Origin: Halomonas fontilapidosi
GTDB lineage: Bacteria; Pseudomonadota; Gammaproteobacteria; Pseudomonadales; Halomonadaceae
Length of the DNA: 64,000 nucleotides
Assembly (NCBI RefSeq): GCF_014192285.1
Contig: NZ_JACHXQ010000001.1
Span: 434,001-498,000 of the forward strand
Direction: 5' to 3'
Shown: in pieces, positions 55,187 to 64,000 of the stretch
Numbering within the stretch: position 1 is the first letter of the stretch
How the letters are laid out: each line of letters opens with the position of its first letter
Made by a program: the position numbers and the translations under genes
Notes under the pieces: generated by a model
What the model was told of the DNA's origin: nothing
Database searches by the model: none
What the model saw: only the letters and a program-made list of their open reading frames with translations

Positions 55187-55215
55187 ATTATACATGAGCC
55201 GGACCCGCCTGGCAG
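55187..55215 (-). promoter_or_regulatory. Predicted sigma-70 promoter of asd
   Basis: On the minus strand CTGCCA (complement of 55210-55215) and TATAAT (complement of 55187-55192) are 17 nt apart: a perfect -10 and a 4-of-6 -35. The -10 lies about 33 nt before the asd ATG, and GGAGG precedes the start codon. Confidence 0.65.
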
Positions 55216-55285
55216 ACGTCTACCGGTTCCGGCCAATGCAAGTCAGACGTAGCCGACCCCTATCGGTATTCCAGTGAAACAAGAA

Positions 55286-55313
55286 TTGACAAAACTGTGA
55301 CATTAGGTAAATT
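55286..55313 (+). promoter_or_regulatory. Possible sigma-70 promoter of the HPr-kinase-like gene
   Basis: TTGACA (55286-55291) is a perfect -35; TAAATT at 55308-55313, 16 nt further on, is a fair -10. Both lie in an AT-rich pocket (about 55280-55330) of an otherwise GC-rich region, about 105 nt before the ATG at 55420. Confidence 0.5.
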
Positions 55314-55419
55314 TATGTAATAAACACCAAATGTCCACGGTAACAAGCTCCAGGGGTCCCACTCGGCATTCAGCCCACTGGACCCATAAGGACACAGCCA
55401 TGGCAAAGGGGCTCAGGAA

Positions 55420-56433
55420 ATGCGCCACAATATTGCCGTCCCTACCACTAGGAACGCCCTGGACACTGAGGAGAAACGCGGGCTCTCAAGCTCGGCCGTC
55501 CCGTGTTACCACTACAGCAGTTACGGTCTCGTGCTCAGCTCGCAATTTGAACTCCCCGAGCTTCGCGTAACCGCGTCCTCGCCCACCCAAGATATCGAAA
55601 TACTGGCCGGCTCCTTCTCTGACATCATCAAAAGTGAAGGCGTTATCGAAGCCGACCGGCAGTCTAGCGCCGACTGCTCCGAGTTCAGCATCGAGGGAAT
55701 CGCCCGTTATCGAATCGAACAGGGAAAGCGTATCCTGATCGACCGACGGATGTTGAAGACCCACGGAACCGGCACGCCCAACAGGGATCTGCGAGGCCAT
55801 CTGCTAGGCAGCGCAATGGGCGCGCTGCTGCACCAGAAGCACTGGCTTCCCCTCCACCTGAGCGCCCTGGAAACGCCAAGCGGAGTCTGGGGATTCACCG
55901 GCGACCACGGCGCTGGCATATCGACACTGGCCGCCTGGCTGCATTATCACCATGACTGGCCGCTTTTGACTGACGAGGTCGGCGTCATCAAACCGGATGA
56001 GGCGCTACCCAATCTGCACCCAGGGCCACCCAGGCTCAAGCTCAGGAGGGATGCCGTGGCGAGCCTGGGGTTCGATCATCAAAGCCTCAGCAGGGATCTG
56101 ACACGAACCGACAAATATCACCTCATTCAACACCGGGGATTTCACACCTACGCCCAGCCGTTGAAGGCCCTCGTCCTGCTGGAACATGCCGACAGGGGCG
56201 CCGCTGCCAGCCTGGAGCCTCTCGACGGCCAGGAGGCCAGCGAGGTCGTCATGACGGCCCTCTATTTACCGGAGTGGGGGCAGGCCTTCAACGGCCCAGC
56301 GCGCCTGATGGCCTACGTCTCCGAGCTGTCCCGGCGCATCCAGGTCTACCGCTATCGCCGTCCCTGGTCGCTGGACGACATGGCGCGTAACCTGGCGCCG
56401 CTGGTAAAGCAGATTAATGCGCGCGCGTCATGA
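55420..56433 (+). CDS. HPr-kinase-like (HprK-related) protein with altered Walker A motif
   Basis: A 337-residue protein that resembles HPr kinase/phosphorylase-like proteins of the kind often found as lone genes or beside peptide-modification genes: an N-terminal domain (YGLVLSSQFELPELRV) and a P-loop half containing LHLSALETPSGVWGFTGDHGAGISTLAAWL (in parts: GFTGDHGAGISTLAA) and WPLLTDEVGVIKP. The Walker A lysine, GxxGxGKST, is replaced by Ile167 (GDHGAGIST), so normal ATP use is doubtful. It is the only plus-strand gene within the minus-strand leu-asd block, and no HPr, sulfotransferase or peptide precursor gene is visible nearby. The function is unknown. Confidence 0.72.
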   Translation: MRHNIAVPTTRNALDTEEKRGLSSSAVPCYHYSSYGLVLSSQFELPELRVTASSPTQDIEILAGSFSDIIKSEGVIEADRQSSADCSEFSIEGIARYRIEQGKRILIDRRMLKTHGTGTPNRDLRGHLLGSAMGALLHQKHWLPLHLSALETPSGVWGFTGDHGAGISTLAAWLHYHHDWPLLTDEVGVIKPDEALPNLHPGPPRLKLRRDAVASLGFDHQSLSRDLTRTDKYHLIQHRGFHTYAQPLKALVLLEHADRGAAASLEPLDGQEASEVVMTALYLPEWGQAFNGPARLMAYVSELSRRIQVYRYRRPWSLDDMARNLAPLVKQINARAS

Positions 56434-56448
56434 CGCAGCTTGCTTGCA

Positions 56449-57528
<1,080 letters not shown>

Positions 57529-57724
57529 TACTTCGTCCTTGTGTCGTCACCACCAGTCCGGGGCTTTTCCGGGGACGCGCTTACAAGGGGGCGCTGTAAA
57601 CCCATCCCTGGGCGAAACCGATGCCATCCATGGCATAGGACCTCCTTTTCAGCCTGTCCCCGGCGCCCCTCGGCGCTCTGGCTGGATCAGCCCGCGATCC
57701 CGGCGGCAAGAGTGTGAGAGGGGG
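57529..57724 (-). other. Gap between leuD and leuB with a palindrome
   Basis: A 196-nt non-coding stretch. It contains a perfect 7-bp inverted repeat, ATGCCAT (57621-57627) and ATGGCAT (57630-57636), with a 2-nt spacer. This could be an operator or a processing hairpin. No small gene was seen. Confidence 0.4.
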
Positions 57725-58378
57725 TCAAGCCTGAGCGGAGTCGCGGAACAGCCAGGGCCGTGCGGCGCGATGCTGTGCCTCGAAGTCGCGGATGGCGTCC
57801 TCGTCCTTCAGGGTGATGCCGATATCGTCCAGGCCTTCCAGCAGGCACTGCTTGCGGAATTCATCCACCTCGAACGTGAAGATCTCACCGGAAGGCGTGA
57901 TCACCCGCTGGTTTTCCAGATCGACGTCCAGACGGTAGCCCTCGTGTGCCTCCACCTCGGCGAACAGGCGATCCACGCTCTCTTCCGGGAGCGTCACCAG
58001 CAGCAGGCCATTCTTAAAGGCGTTGTTGTAGAAGATGTCAGCAAAGCTCGGCGCGATGATCACCCGAAAGCCGAAGTCCTCCAGCGCCCAGGGGGCGTGC
58101 TCACGCGAGCTGCCACAGCCGAAGTTGCGCCGCGCCAGCAGCACGCTGGCGCCCTGGTAACGCGGCTGATTCAGCACGAAATCGGGATTCTTCGGACGCT
58201 GGCTGACATCCTGCCCGGGCTGCCCCTCGTCGAGGTATCGCAGTTCGTCGAAGAGATTGACGCCGAAGCCGGTGCGCTTGATCGACTTAAGAAACTGCTT
58301 GGGAATGATCAGGTCGGTGTCGACATTGGCCCGGTCGAGCGGTGCGACGAGGCCTTCGGTGCGTTCGAACTTGTTCAT
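57725..58378 (-). CDS. leuD: 3-isopropylmalate dehydratase small subunit LeuD
   Basis: LeuD is the swivelling small subunit of isopropylmalate isomerase. The 217-residue product has [20 protein letters not shown] at the start and the active-site loop [17 protein letters not shown] (about residues 80-96). The length is normal (E. coli 201). It lies 3 nt after leuC and must pair with it. Confidence 0.97.
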   Translation of the reverse strand: MNKFERTEGLVAPLDRANVDTDLIIPKQFLKSIKRTGFGVNLFDELRYLDEGQPGQDVSQRPKNPDFVLNQPRYQGASVLLARRNFGCGSSREHAPWALEDFGFRVIIAPSFADIFYNNAFKNGLLLVTLPEESVDRLFAEVEAHEGYRLDVDLENQRVITPSGEIFTFEVDEFRKQCLLEGLDDIGITLKDEDAIRDFEAQHRAARPWLFRDSAQA

Positions 58379-58381
58379 GCT

Positions 58382-59845
58382 TCAGGCCTCCTGACCCTGG
58401 ACATCGTCATTGGCAGCATCGGTGTTGCCCAAGCCCCTGACATCCACGAAGTGGCCGGCGATGGCCGCAGCCGCCGCCATGGCCGGGCTGACCAGGTGGG
58501 TGCGTCCGCCGAAGCCCTGGCGACCCTCGAAGTTGCGGTTGGAGGTGGAGGCGCAGTGCTCGCCGGCCCCCAGCTTGTCGGCGTTCATCGCCAGGCACAT
58601 GGAGCACCCCGGCTCGCGCCACTCGAAGCCCGCCTCGATGAACACCTTGTCGAGCCCCTCCGCTTCCGCCTGGCGCTTCACCAGGCCGGAGCCCGGCACC
58701 ACCATGGCCAGCTGGATGGAGTCGGCGACCTTCTTGCCGCGCGCCACCTTGGCGGCCTCGCGCAGGTCCTCGATGCGTGAATTGGTGCAGGAACCGATGA
58801 ACACCTTGTCGAGGCGGATATCGGTGATCTTCTGCCTGGGTGCCAGCCCCATGTACTCCAGCGCACGGGTGTAGCCGCGCTGCATGGTCTCGTCACCGGC
58901 CTCGGCCGGGTCCGGCACCACACCGGAGATGCCGGTGACCATCTCGGGGCTGGTACCCCAGGACACCTGCGGCTCGATCTTGGCGGCATCCAGCGTTACC
59001 ACCTTGTCGAAGGGGGCGTCGCTATCGGAGACCAGGTTGCGCCAGTCGGCTACCGCGGCGTCCCACATCTCGCCGGTGGGGGCGTAATGGCGGTCGCGCA
59101 GATAGTCGATGGTGGTATCGTCCACGGCGATCAGCCCGACGCGTGCGCCCGCCTCGATGGCCATATTGCAGACGGTCATCCGGCCCTCCATGGAGAGATC
59201 GCGGATGGCGCTGCCGGCAAATTCGATGGCATAGCCGGTACCACCGGCCGTGCCGATCCGGCCGATGATCGCCAGCACGATGTCCTTGGCGGTCACGCCG
59301 GTGCCGAGTTCACCCTCGACGCGCACCTGCATGTTCTTCATCTTCTGGGCCAGCAGGCACTGCGTGGCGAGCACGTGCTCCACCTCGGAGGTGCCGATGC
59401 CGTGCGCCAGCGCCGCGAAGGCACCGTGGGTGGCGGTATGCGAGTCACCGCAGACCACGGTCATGCCCGGCAGCGTGGCGCCCTGCTCCGGGCCCACCAC
59501 GTGGACGATGCCCTGGCGCGGGTCGTTGATCTTGAACTCCTCGATGCCGAACTCGACGCAGTTGTCGTCGAGGGTCTGCACCTGAATCAGCGACACCGGG
59601 TCCTTGATACCGGCATTGCCCTCGGCGCGTTCCTTGAGGGTGGTGGGCACGTTGTGGTCCGGGGTGGCCAGGTTGGCATCGATGCGCCACGGCTTGCGCC
59701 CTGCCAGGCGCAGCCCCTCGAAGGCCTGAGGCGAGGTCACCTCATGGAGCAGCTGACGGTCGATGTAGATCAGCGCGGTGCCGTCACCACGCTCCTTGAC
59801 GAGGTGCTGCGACCACAGCTTGTCGTAGAGTGTCTGGCCTGCCAT
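58382..59845 (-). CDS. leuC: 3-isopropylmalate dehydratase large subunit LeuC
   Basis: LeuC carries the 4Fe-4S cluster of isopropylmalate isomerase, which converts 2- to 3-isopropylmalate. The 487-residue product has [20 protein letters not shown], the cluster cysteine in [13 protein letters not shown] (about residue 347), and the CSMC pair near residue 410 ([12 protein letters not shown]). The length is slightly above E. coli LeuC (466). It starts leuCDB and is divergent from the LysR gene. Confidence 0.97.
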   Translation of the reverse strand: MAGQTLYDKLWSQHLVKERGDGTALIYIDRQLLHEVTSPQAFEGLRLAGRKPWRIDANLATPDHNVPTTLKERAEGNAGIKDPVSLIQVQTLDDNCVEFGIEEFKINDPRQGIVHVVGPEQGATLPGMTVVCGDSHTATHGAFAALAHGIGTSEVEHVLATQCLLAQKMKNMQVRVEGELGTGVTAKDIVLAIIGRIGTAGGTGYAIEFAGSAIRDLSMEGRMTVCNMAIEAGARVGLIAVDDTTIDYLRDRHYAPTGEMWDAAVADWRNLVSDSDAPFDKVVTLDAAKIEPQVSWGTSPEMVTGISGVVPDPAEAGDETMQRGYTRALEYMGLAPRQKITDIRLDKVFIGSCTNSRIEDLREAAKVARGKKVADSIQLAMVVPGSGLVKRQAEAEGLDKVFIEAGFEWREPGCSMCLAMNADKLGAGEHCASTSNRNFEGRQGFGGRTHLVSPAMAAAAAIAGHFVDVRGLGNTDAANDDVQGQEA

Positions 59846-59939
59846 ATCGTTCTCCCGGGCCCTGGGCCCTGTGCTCAGTCTGGTCGGTCATTATGATGGG
59901 TGGGCCTTGCAAGCGGAGGCCACGACAGGTGGCTTCCAC

Positions 59940-60019
59940 GGGGTCAGACCCCGGCCAGGCCACCAGGCCCATGATGGTGCGCTTCACCGGCCTTATCGAC
60001 GCCGCCGGGGTCTGACCCC
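59940..60019. repeat. Inverted repeat pair GGGGTCAGACCCCGGC
   Basis: GGGGTCAGACCCCGGC (59940-59955) and its exact reverse complement (60004-60019) are separated by 48 nt. Each arm also contains the near-palindrome GGGGTCAGACCCC. Repeats of this sort are found scattered in gammaproteobacterial genomes, sometimes near REP-associated tyrosine transposases (family knowledge). No such transposase is visible here. Confidence 0.75.
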
Positions 60020-60132
60020 ATGGCGGCACATAGAGAGACACCGGCTCATTTACGTCAGTTTCCCGCCCCTCGCCCATAAAAGCAATTCATGTTATTTATG
60101 GATTAGATTCCATATTGGAATTCAAATTCCCC

Positions 60133-60173
60133 TTCAGGGTCAGATCCCAAAGTTTACTGAAGGGTCTGACCCT
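60133..60173. repeat. Second inverted GGGTCAGA repeat pair
   Basis: TTCAGGGTCAGATCCC (about 60133-60148) and TGAAGGGTCTGACCCT (about 60158-60173) form a related inverted pair closer together, just before the LysR start. The sequence is a variant of the pair at 59940-60019. Confidence 0.65.
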
Positions 60174-60197
60174 AATGGATCCTTCGGAGGTCTTGGC

Positions 60198-61097
60198 TTG
60201 GACACGCAGAGTCTGCAGGCCTTTCTTGCCGTGGCCGACAGCGGCAGTTTTTCCCGCGCCGCCGAGCAGCTGCATCTCACCCAGCCGGCGGTGAGCAAGC
60301 GTATCGCCGTGCTGGAGGGGCAGATCGACGCGCGGCTGTTTGATCGCATCGGCCGGCGCGTCAGTCTTACCGAGGCCGGCCGGGTTCTGCTGCCACGGGC
60401 GCGACAGATCCTGGTGATGGTCGACGACAGCCGCCGGGCGCTGGGTAACCTCGAGGGCAGCGTGGCCGGCAGCCTGACGCTGGCCACCAGCCACCATATC
60501 GGCCTGCACCGCCTCCCGCCGTTGCTCAAGGCGTATACCCGCGAGCATCCCGAGGTGCGACTCGACCTTCACTTCCTGGACTCCGAGGAAGCCTATCAGG
60601 GCGTACTCGATGGCTCGCTGGAAATCGCCGTGGTCACCCTGGCGCCGCACCCCGATGCGCAGCTTCAGGTGGTCCCGGTATGGATCGATCGGCTCTGTTT
60701 CGTCTGTGCTGCGGACCATCCCCTTGCCGAACGGGAAAACCCCAGCCTGAAAACGCTGTGCGAATTCGACGCCGTACTACCCGGCCCCCTCACCTTTACC
60801 CGCGGCCTGATCGAGTCACGCTTCGCGGCCGCCGGCCTCCACCTGCCGGTGGCGCTCTCCACCAACTACCTGGAGACGCTGAAGATGATGACCGCCATTG
60901 GCCTGGGCTGGAGCCTGCTGCCGGCGCACCTGGTGGCCGGCGAGCTGCACGAACTCGACGTCGACCACCCGCCCATCCAGCGCCCGCTGGGCTATCTGGT
61001 GCATCGCAGCCGCACCCTCTCCAATCCGGCGCGGGCCATGCTGGCCCAGCTCGACGCGGCCCGCGAGCCAGCGGCCAGGGAGTGGCGCCGAGGTTAA
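60198..61097 (+). CDS. LysR-family transcriptional regulator
   Basis: A 299-residue LysR-type regulator with an N-terminal winged helix (MDTQSLQAFLAVADSGSFSR, AAEQLHLTQPAVSKRIAVLE) and a substrate-binding C-terminal domain (about 90-295, LTLATSHHIGLHRLPPLL). I start at TTG 60198, seven bases after GGAGG, because this places the helix-turn-helix at the usual position; the longer open frame runs through repeats. It is divergent from leuC, so it may control leuCDB; LysR genes next to leuC are also known in Pseudomonas. The inducer is unknown. Confidence 0.93.
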   Translation: MDTQSLQAFLAVADSGSFSRAAEQLHLTQPAVSKRIAVLEGQIDARLFDRIGRRVSLTEAGRVLLPRARQILVMVDDSRRALGNLEGSVAGSLTLATSHHIGLHRLPPLLKAYTREHPEVRLDLHFLDSEEAYQGVLDGSLEIAVVTLAPHPDAQLQVVPVWIDRLCFVCAADHPLAERENPSLKTLCEFDAVLPGPLTFTRGLIESRFAAAGLHLPVALSTNYLETLKMMTAIGLGWSLLPAHLVAGELHELDVDHPPIQRPLGYLVHRSRTLSNPARAMLAQLDAAREPAAREWRRG

Positions 61098-61122
61098 ATA
61101 GGCCAGGACATCAAGGGGTTGT

Positions 61123-61189
61123 TTGTAGGAGCCGCGCTCGCGCCGCGACCTATCGTGAAGCGGCGGCAGGGGCTTTTGTTAGCCGCCGC
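61123..61189. repeat. REP-like repeat with GC-rich hairpin
   Basis: GTAGGAGCCGCGCTCGCGCC (from about 61125) is of the GTAGGAGC type of extragenic palindromic repeat common in Pseudomonas and Halomonas relatives. A hairpin follows, GCGGCGGC (61160-61167) with GCCGCCGC (61182-61189). It lies between the LysR gene and the membrane-protein gene. Confidence 0.6.
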
Positions 61190-61251
61190 CCCAGGACAGA
61201 TGCGCGAGGAATTGTTTAGACTGCTCATCTTTTGCGCCAGGAACCGCGCCA

Positions 61252-62580
61252 GTGCCCGACACCCCCCAGCCCAAGATCATCCCCCGCCATGCGCTAGCAG
61301 GCGGTCTGATTCTGTCCGGACTGCTTTTGCAGGTGGCACAGTTCACCGACCTGTTCCCACTGGCGCACGCGGTGAGCTACTGCCTGTGGCTGGCAACGGC
61401 GCTGCTGTGGGTCGACATCCCGCGGCGTACCCGCGGCCAGGCCGGGGTGCTGGCCGCGATCGGCCTGGGGCTGCTGGTGCTGGCAAGTATCTGGCACGAC
61501 GCCCGGATCGACTGGCCGGGCATCCTCGACGGCAATACCTATGTGGTTGCCATGCTCGTGGGGGTCAGCTTCATCGGCCTGATCGGCAACCTGCGCGGGC
61601 GGTCGCGCCCCGCGGGCAAGGCCCTGACCGGCGCCCGCGGCATGCTGGGCACCTGGCTGGGGGTCCATCTGCTCGGCTCGATCCTCAACCTCTCCACAGT
61701 GTTCATGGTCGGCGACCGCCTGGAACGCCGCGGCCCGCTGACTACACCGCAGCTACTCGGCCTCAATCGTGGCCTCTCCAGCGCCGCCCTCTGGTCGCCC
61801 TTCTTCGCCTCCATGGGCGTGGTGATGACCCTGGCCCCCGAGATGCACTACGCCACGATCCTCGCCTTCGGCCTACCGCTGGCCATGGCCGCGGGCATGC
61901 TGACCGTGGGCGAGCTTACGCACCGTTTCGAGCTGGCCGATACGGCCGGCTTCTCGCTGTCGCCGCGCAGCCTGCTGATGCCGGTCAGCATGGCGGCCCT
62001 GGTGATGCTGTTCCATTACGGCATCACGCCCGACCTCTCCATCGTCAGCATCATCACCTTCCTGCTGCCGAGCGTGGCGCTGCTCTCCAACTTGCCCCAG
62101 GGGCCGCGCTGGACGCTGCGACGCGTGCACCAGCACACCCTCGTTCGATTGCCGGCCATGCGTGGTGAGATCTCCCTGTTCCTGTGTGCCGGGCTACTGA
62201 CCCAGGGGCTATCGACCTTCATCGCCGCCGCCACCGACAGCAGCTGGACGCTGTTTGCCCATTTCGGTCCCGTGCAGGCCATCGCCAGCTTCCTGGCCAT
62301 CGTGATCAGTGCCGCAGCCGGCCTGCACCCCATCATCGGCGTGTCGGTCCTCGCCTCGATGCTCGACCTGGATGGCGGACGACAGACCCTCTTCGCTTTC
62401 GTGGCCCTGGCCTCCTGGGCGGTCGGCACCAGCGTCGGCCCGCTCTCCGGCATCAACCTCTCGCTGCAGGGACGCTACGGCGTCAGTGGAACTACGATGA
62501 TGCGCCACAACCTCGGCTATGCCGCGATCATGACGCTACTGGTGGTGGGGGCCATTGTGGTGATGGAAGCAAGCCTTTAA
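61252..62580 (+). CDS. Polytopic membrane protein of unknown function
   Basis: A 442-residue integral membrane protein with about 11-12 predicted helices (for example LAGGLILSGLLLQVAQFTDL, VLAAIGLGLLVLASIW, AIASFLAIVISAAAGL, AAIMTLLVVGAIVVM). A basic loop (NLRGRSRPAGKALTGARG) follows the fourth helix or so. Conserved-looking residues lie in SILNLSTVFMVGDRLERRG and GTSVGPLSGINLSLQGRYG. I do not recognise the family; the layout suggests a transporter. The start is GTG after CCAGGAACC. It stands alone, convergent with the zinc-ribbon gene. Confidence 0.8.
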   Translation: MPDTPQPKIIPRHALAGGLILSGLLLQVAQFTDLFPLAHAVSYCLWLATALLWVDIPRRTRGQAGVLAAIGLGLLVLASIWHDARIDWPGILDGNTYVVAMLVGVSFIGLIGNLRGRSRPAGKALTGARGMLGTWLGVHLLGSILNLSTVFMVGDRLERRGPLTTPQLLGLNRGLSSAALWSPFFASMGVVMTLAPEMHYATILAFGLPLAMAAGMLTVGELTHRFELADTAGFSLSPRSLLMPVSMAALVMLFHYGITPDLSIVSIITFLLPSVALLSNLPQGPRWTLRRVHQHTLVRLPAMRGEISLFLCAGLLTQGLSTFIAAATDSSWTLFAHFGPVQAIASFLAIVISAAAGLHPIIGVSVLASMLDLDGGRQTLFAFVALASWAVGTSVGPLSGINLSLQGRYGVSGTTMMRHNLGYAAIMTLLVVGAIVVMEASL

Positions 62581-62617
62581 AGGCATTAGAAAGGCCGCCC
62601 CATGGGAAGCCACCTTC

Positions 62618-64000
<1,383 letters not shown>

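Larger units (their letters stand above)
59846..60197. other. Divergent leuC/LysR regulatory region rich in inverted repeats
   Basis: A 352-nt non-coding stretch that must hold both divergent promoters. Two pairs of GGGTCAGACCC-type repeats occupy much of it (59940-60019 and about 60133-60173). An AT-rich section at 60082-60128 (TTCATGTTATTTATGG) is the likeliest promoter and operator area. I could not define a LysR T-N11-A box with confidence. Confidence 0.5.

Noticed and set aside
55331-55570. 79-residue frame before the HPr-kinase-like gene as a possible peptide precursor
   Set aside because: It overlaps the start of the kinase-like gene, has no leader/core pattern and no good ribosome site; I do not support a peptide gene here.

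Overview
The window looks like a chromosomal segment of a halophilic gammaproteobacterium, most probably Halomonadaceae (Halomonas-like). This is an inference from high GC coding, the gene families and the gene order; no rRNA or other definitive marker is present. No tRNA, rRNA or CRISPR array was seen.

Positions 1-39550 are almost entirely flagellar, chemotaxis and c-di-GMP genes. flgBCDE (minus strand; flgE is cut by the window edge) diverges from flgA-flgM-flgN. A degenerate PAS-GGDEF-EAL protein, a YcgR/PilZ-HD-GYP fusion, fliS, fliT, a FliK-like protein and a small FlhB-C-domain protein follow. Then come flhDC and a long co-directional block: motAB-cheAW-mcp-mcp-aer-cheRB-mcp-cheYZ-(terminator)-flhBA-flhF-orf-flhE-fliA. 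The layout closely follows the Escherichia/Salmonella order (flhDC-motABcheAW-tar-tap-cheRBYZ-flhBAE), but flhF and fliA are inserted, and flhF is a gene usually tied to polar flagellation. Further on are a frameshifted receptor, an EAL/HDOD protein, a second stator pair and a stand-alone EAL phosphodiesterase. Six sites fit a FliA (sigma-28) promoter, T(A/C)AA-N15-(G/T)CCGATA(A/G/T), upstream of flgM, the PilZ-HD-GYP gene, fliS, motA, cheB and the second motA. They outline a FlhDC > FliA/FlgM cascade.

Positions 39550-40800 hold a small insertion-sequence graveyard: the tail of an ISAs1-family transposase abuts a truncated, frameshifted IS1380-family transposase. It separates the motility region from a housekeeping block.

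Positions 40800-59850 (minus strand) carry, in transcription order, leuC-leuD-leuB, asd, fimV, truA, trpF-trpB-trpA, accD, folC, a SPOR protein, cvpA, purF and metZ. This is the well-known gammaproteobacterial leu-asd-fimV-truA-trpF-accD-folC-purF-metZ neighbourhood, with trpBA placed between trpF and accD. An HPr-kinase-like gene sits on the opposite strand between leuB and asd. Beyond leuC are inverted GGGGTCAGACCCC-type repeats, a LysR regulator, a REP-like repeat, a polytopic membrane protein of unknown function, a zinc-ribbon protein and the 5' part of leuS.

The most unusual elements are the PilZ-HD-GYP fusion with a broken HHE motif, FlhF with an extension of about 350 residues, the unrecognised gene in the flhG position, the FliK-like/FlhB-C pair, the FlhB NPSH cleavage motif, and the Walker-lysine-less HPr-kinase-like protein.
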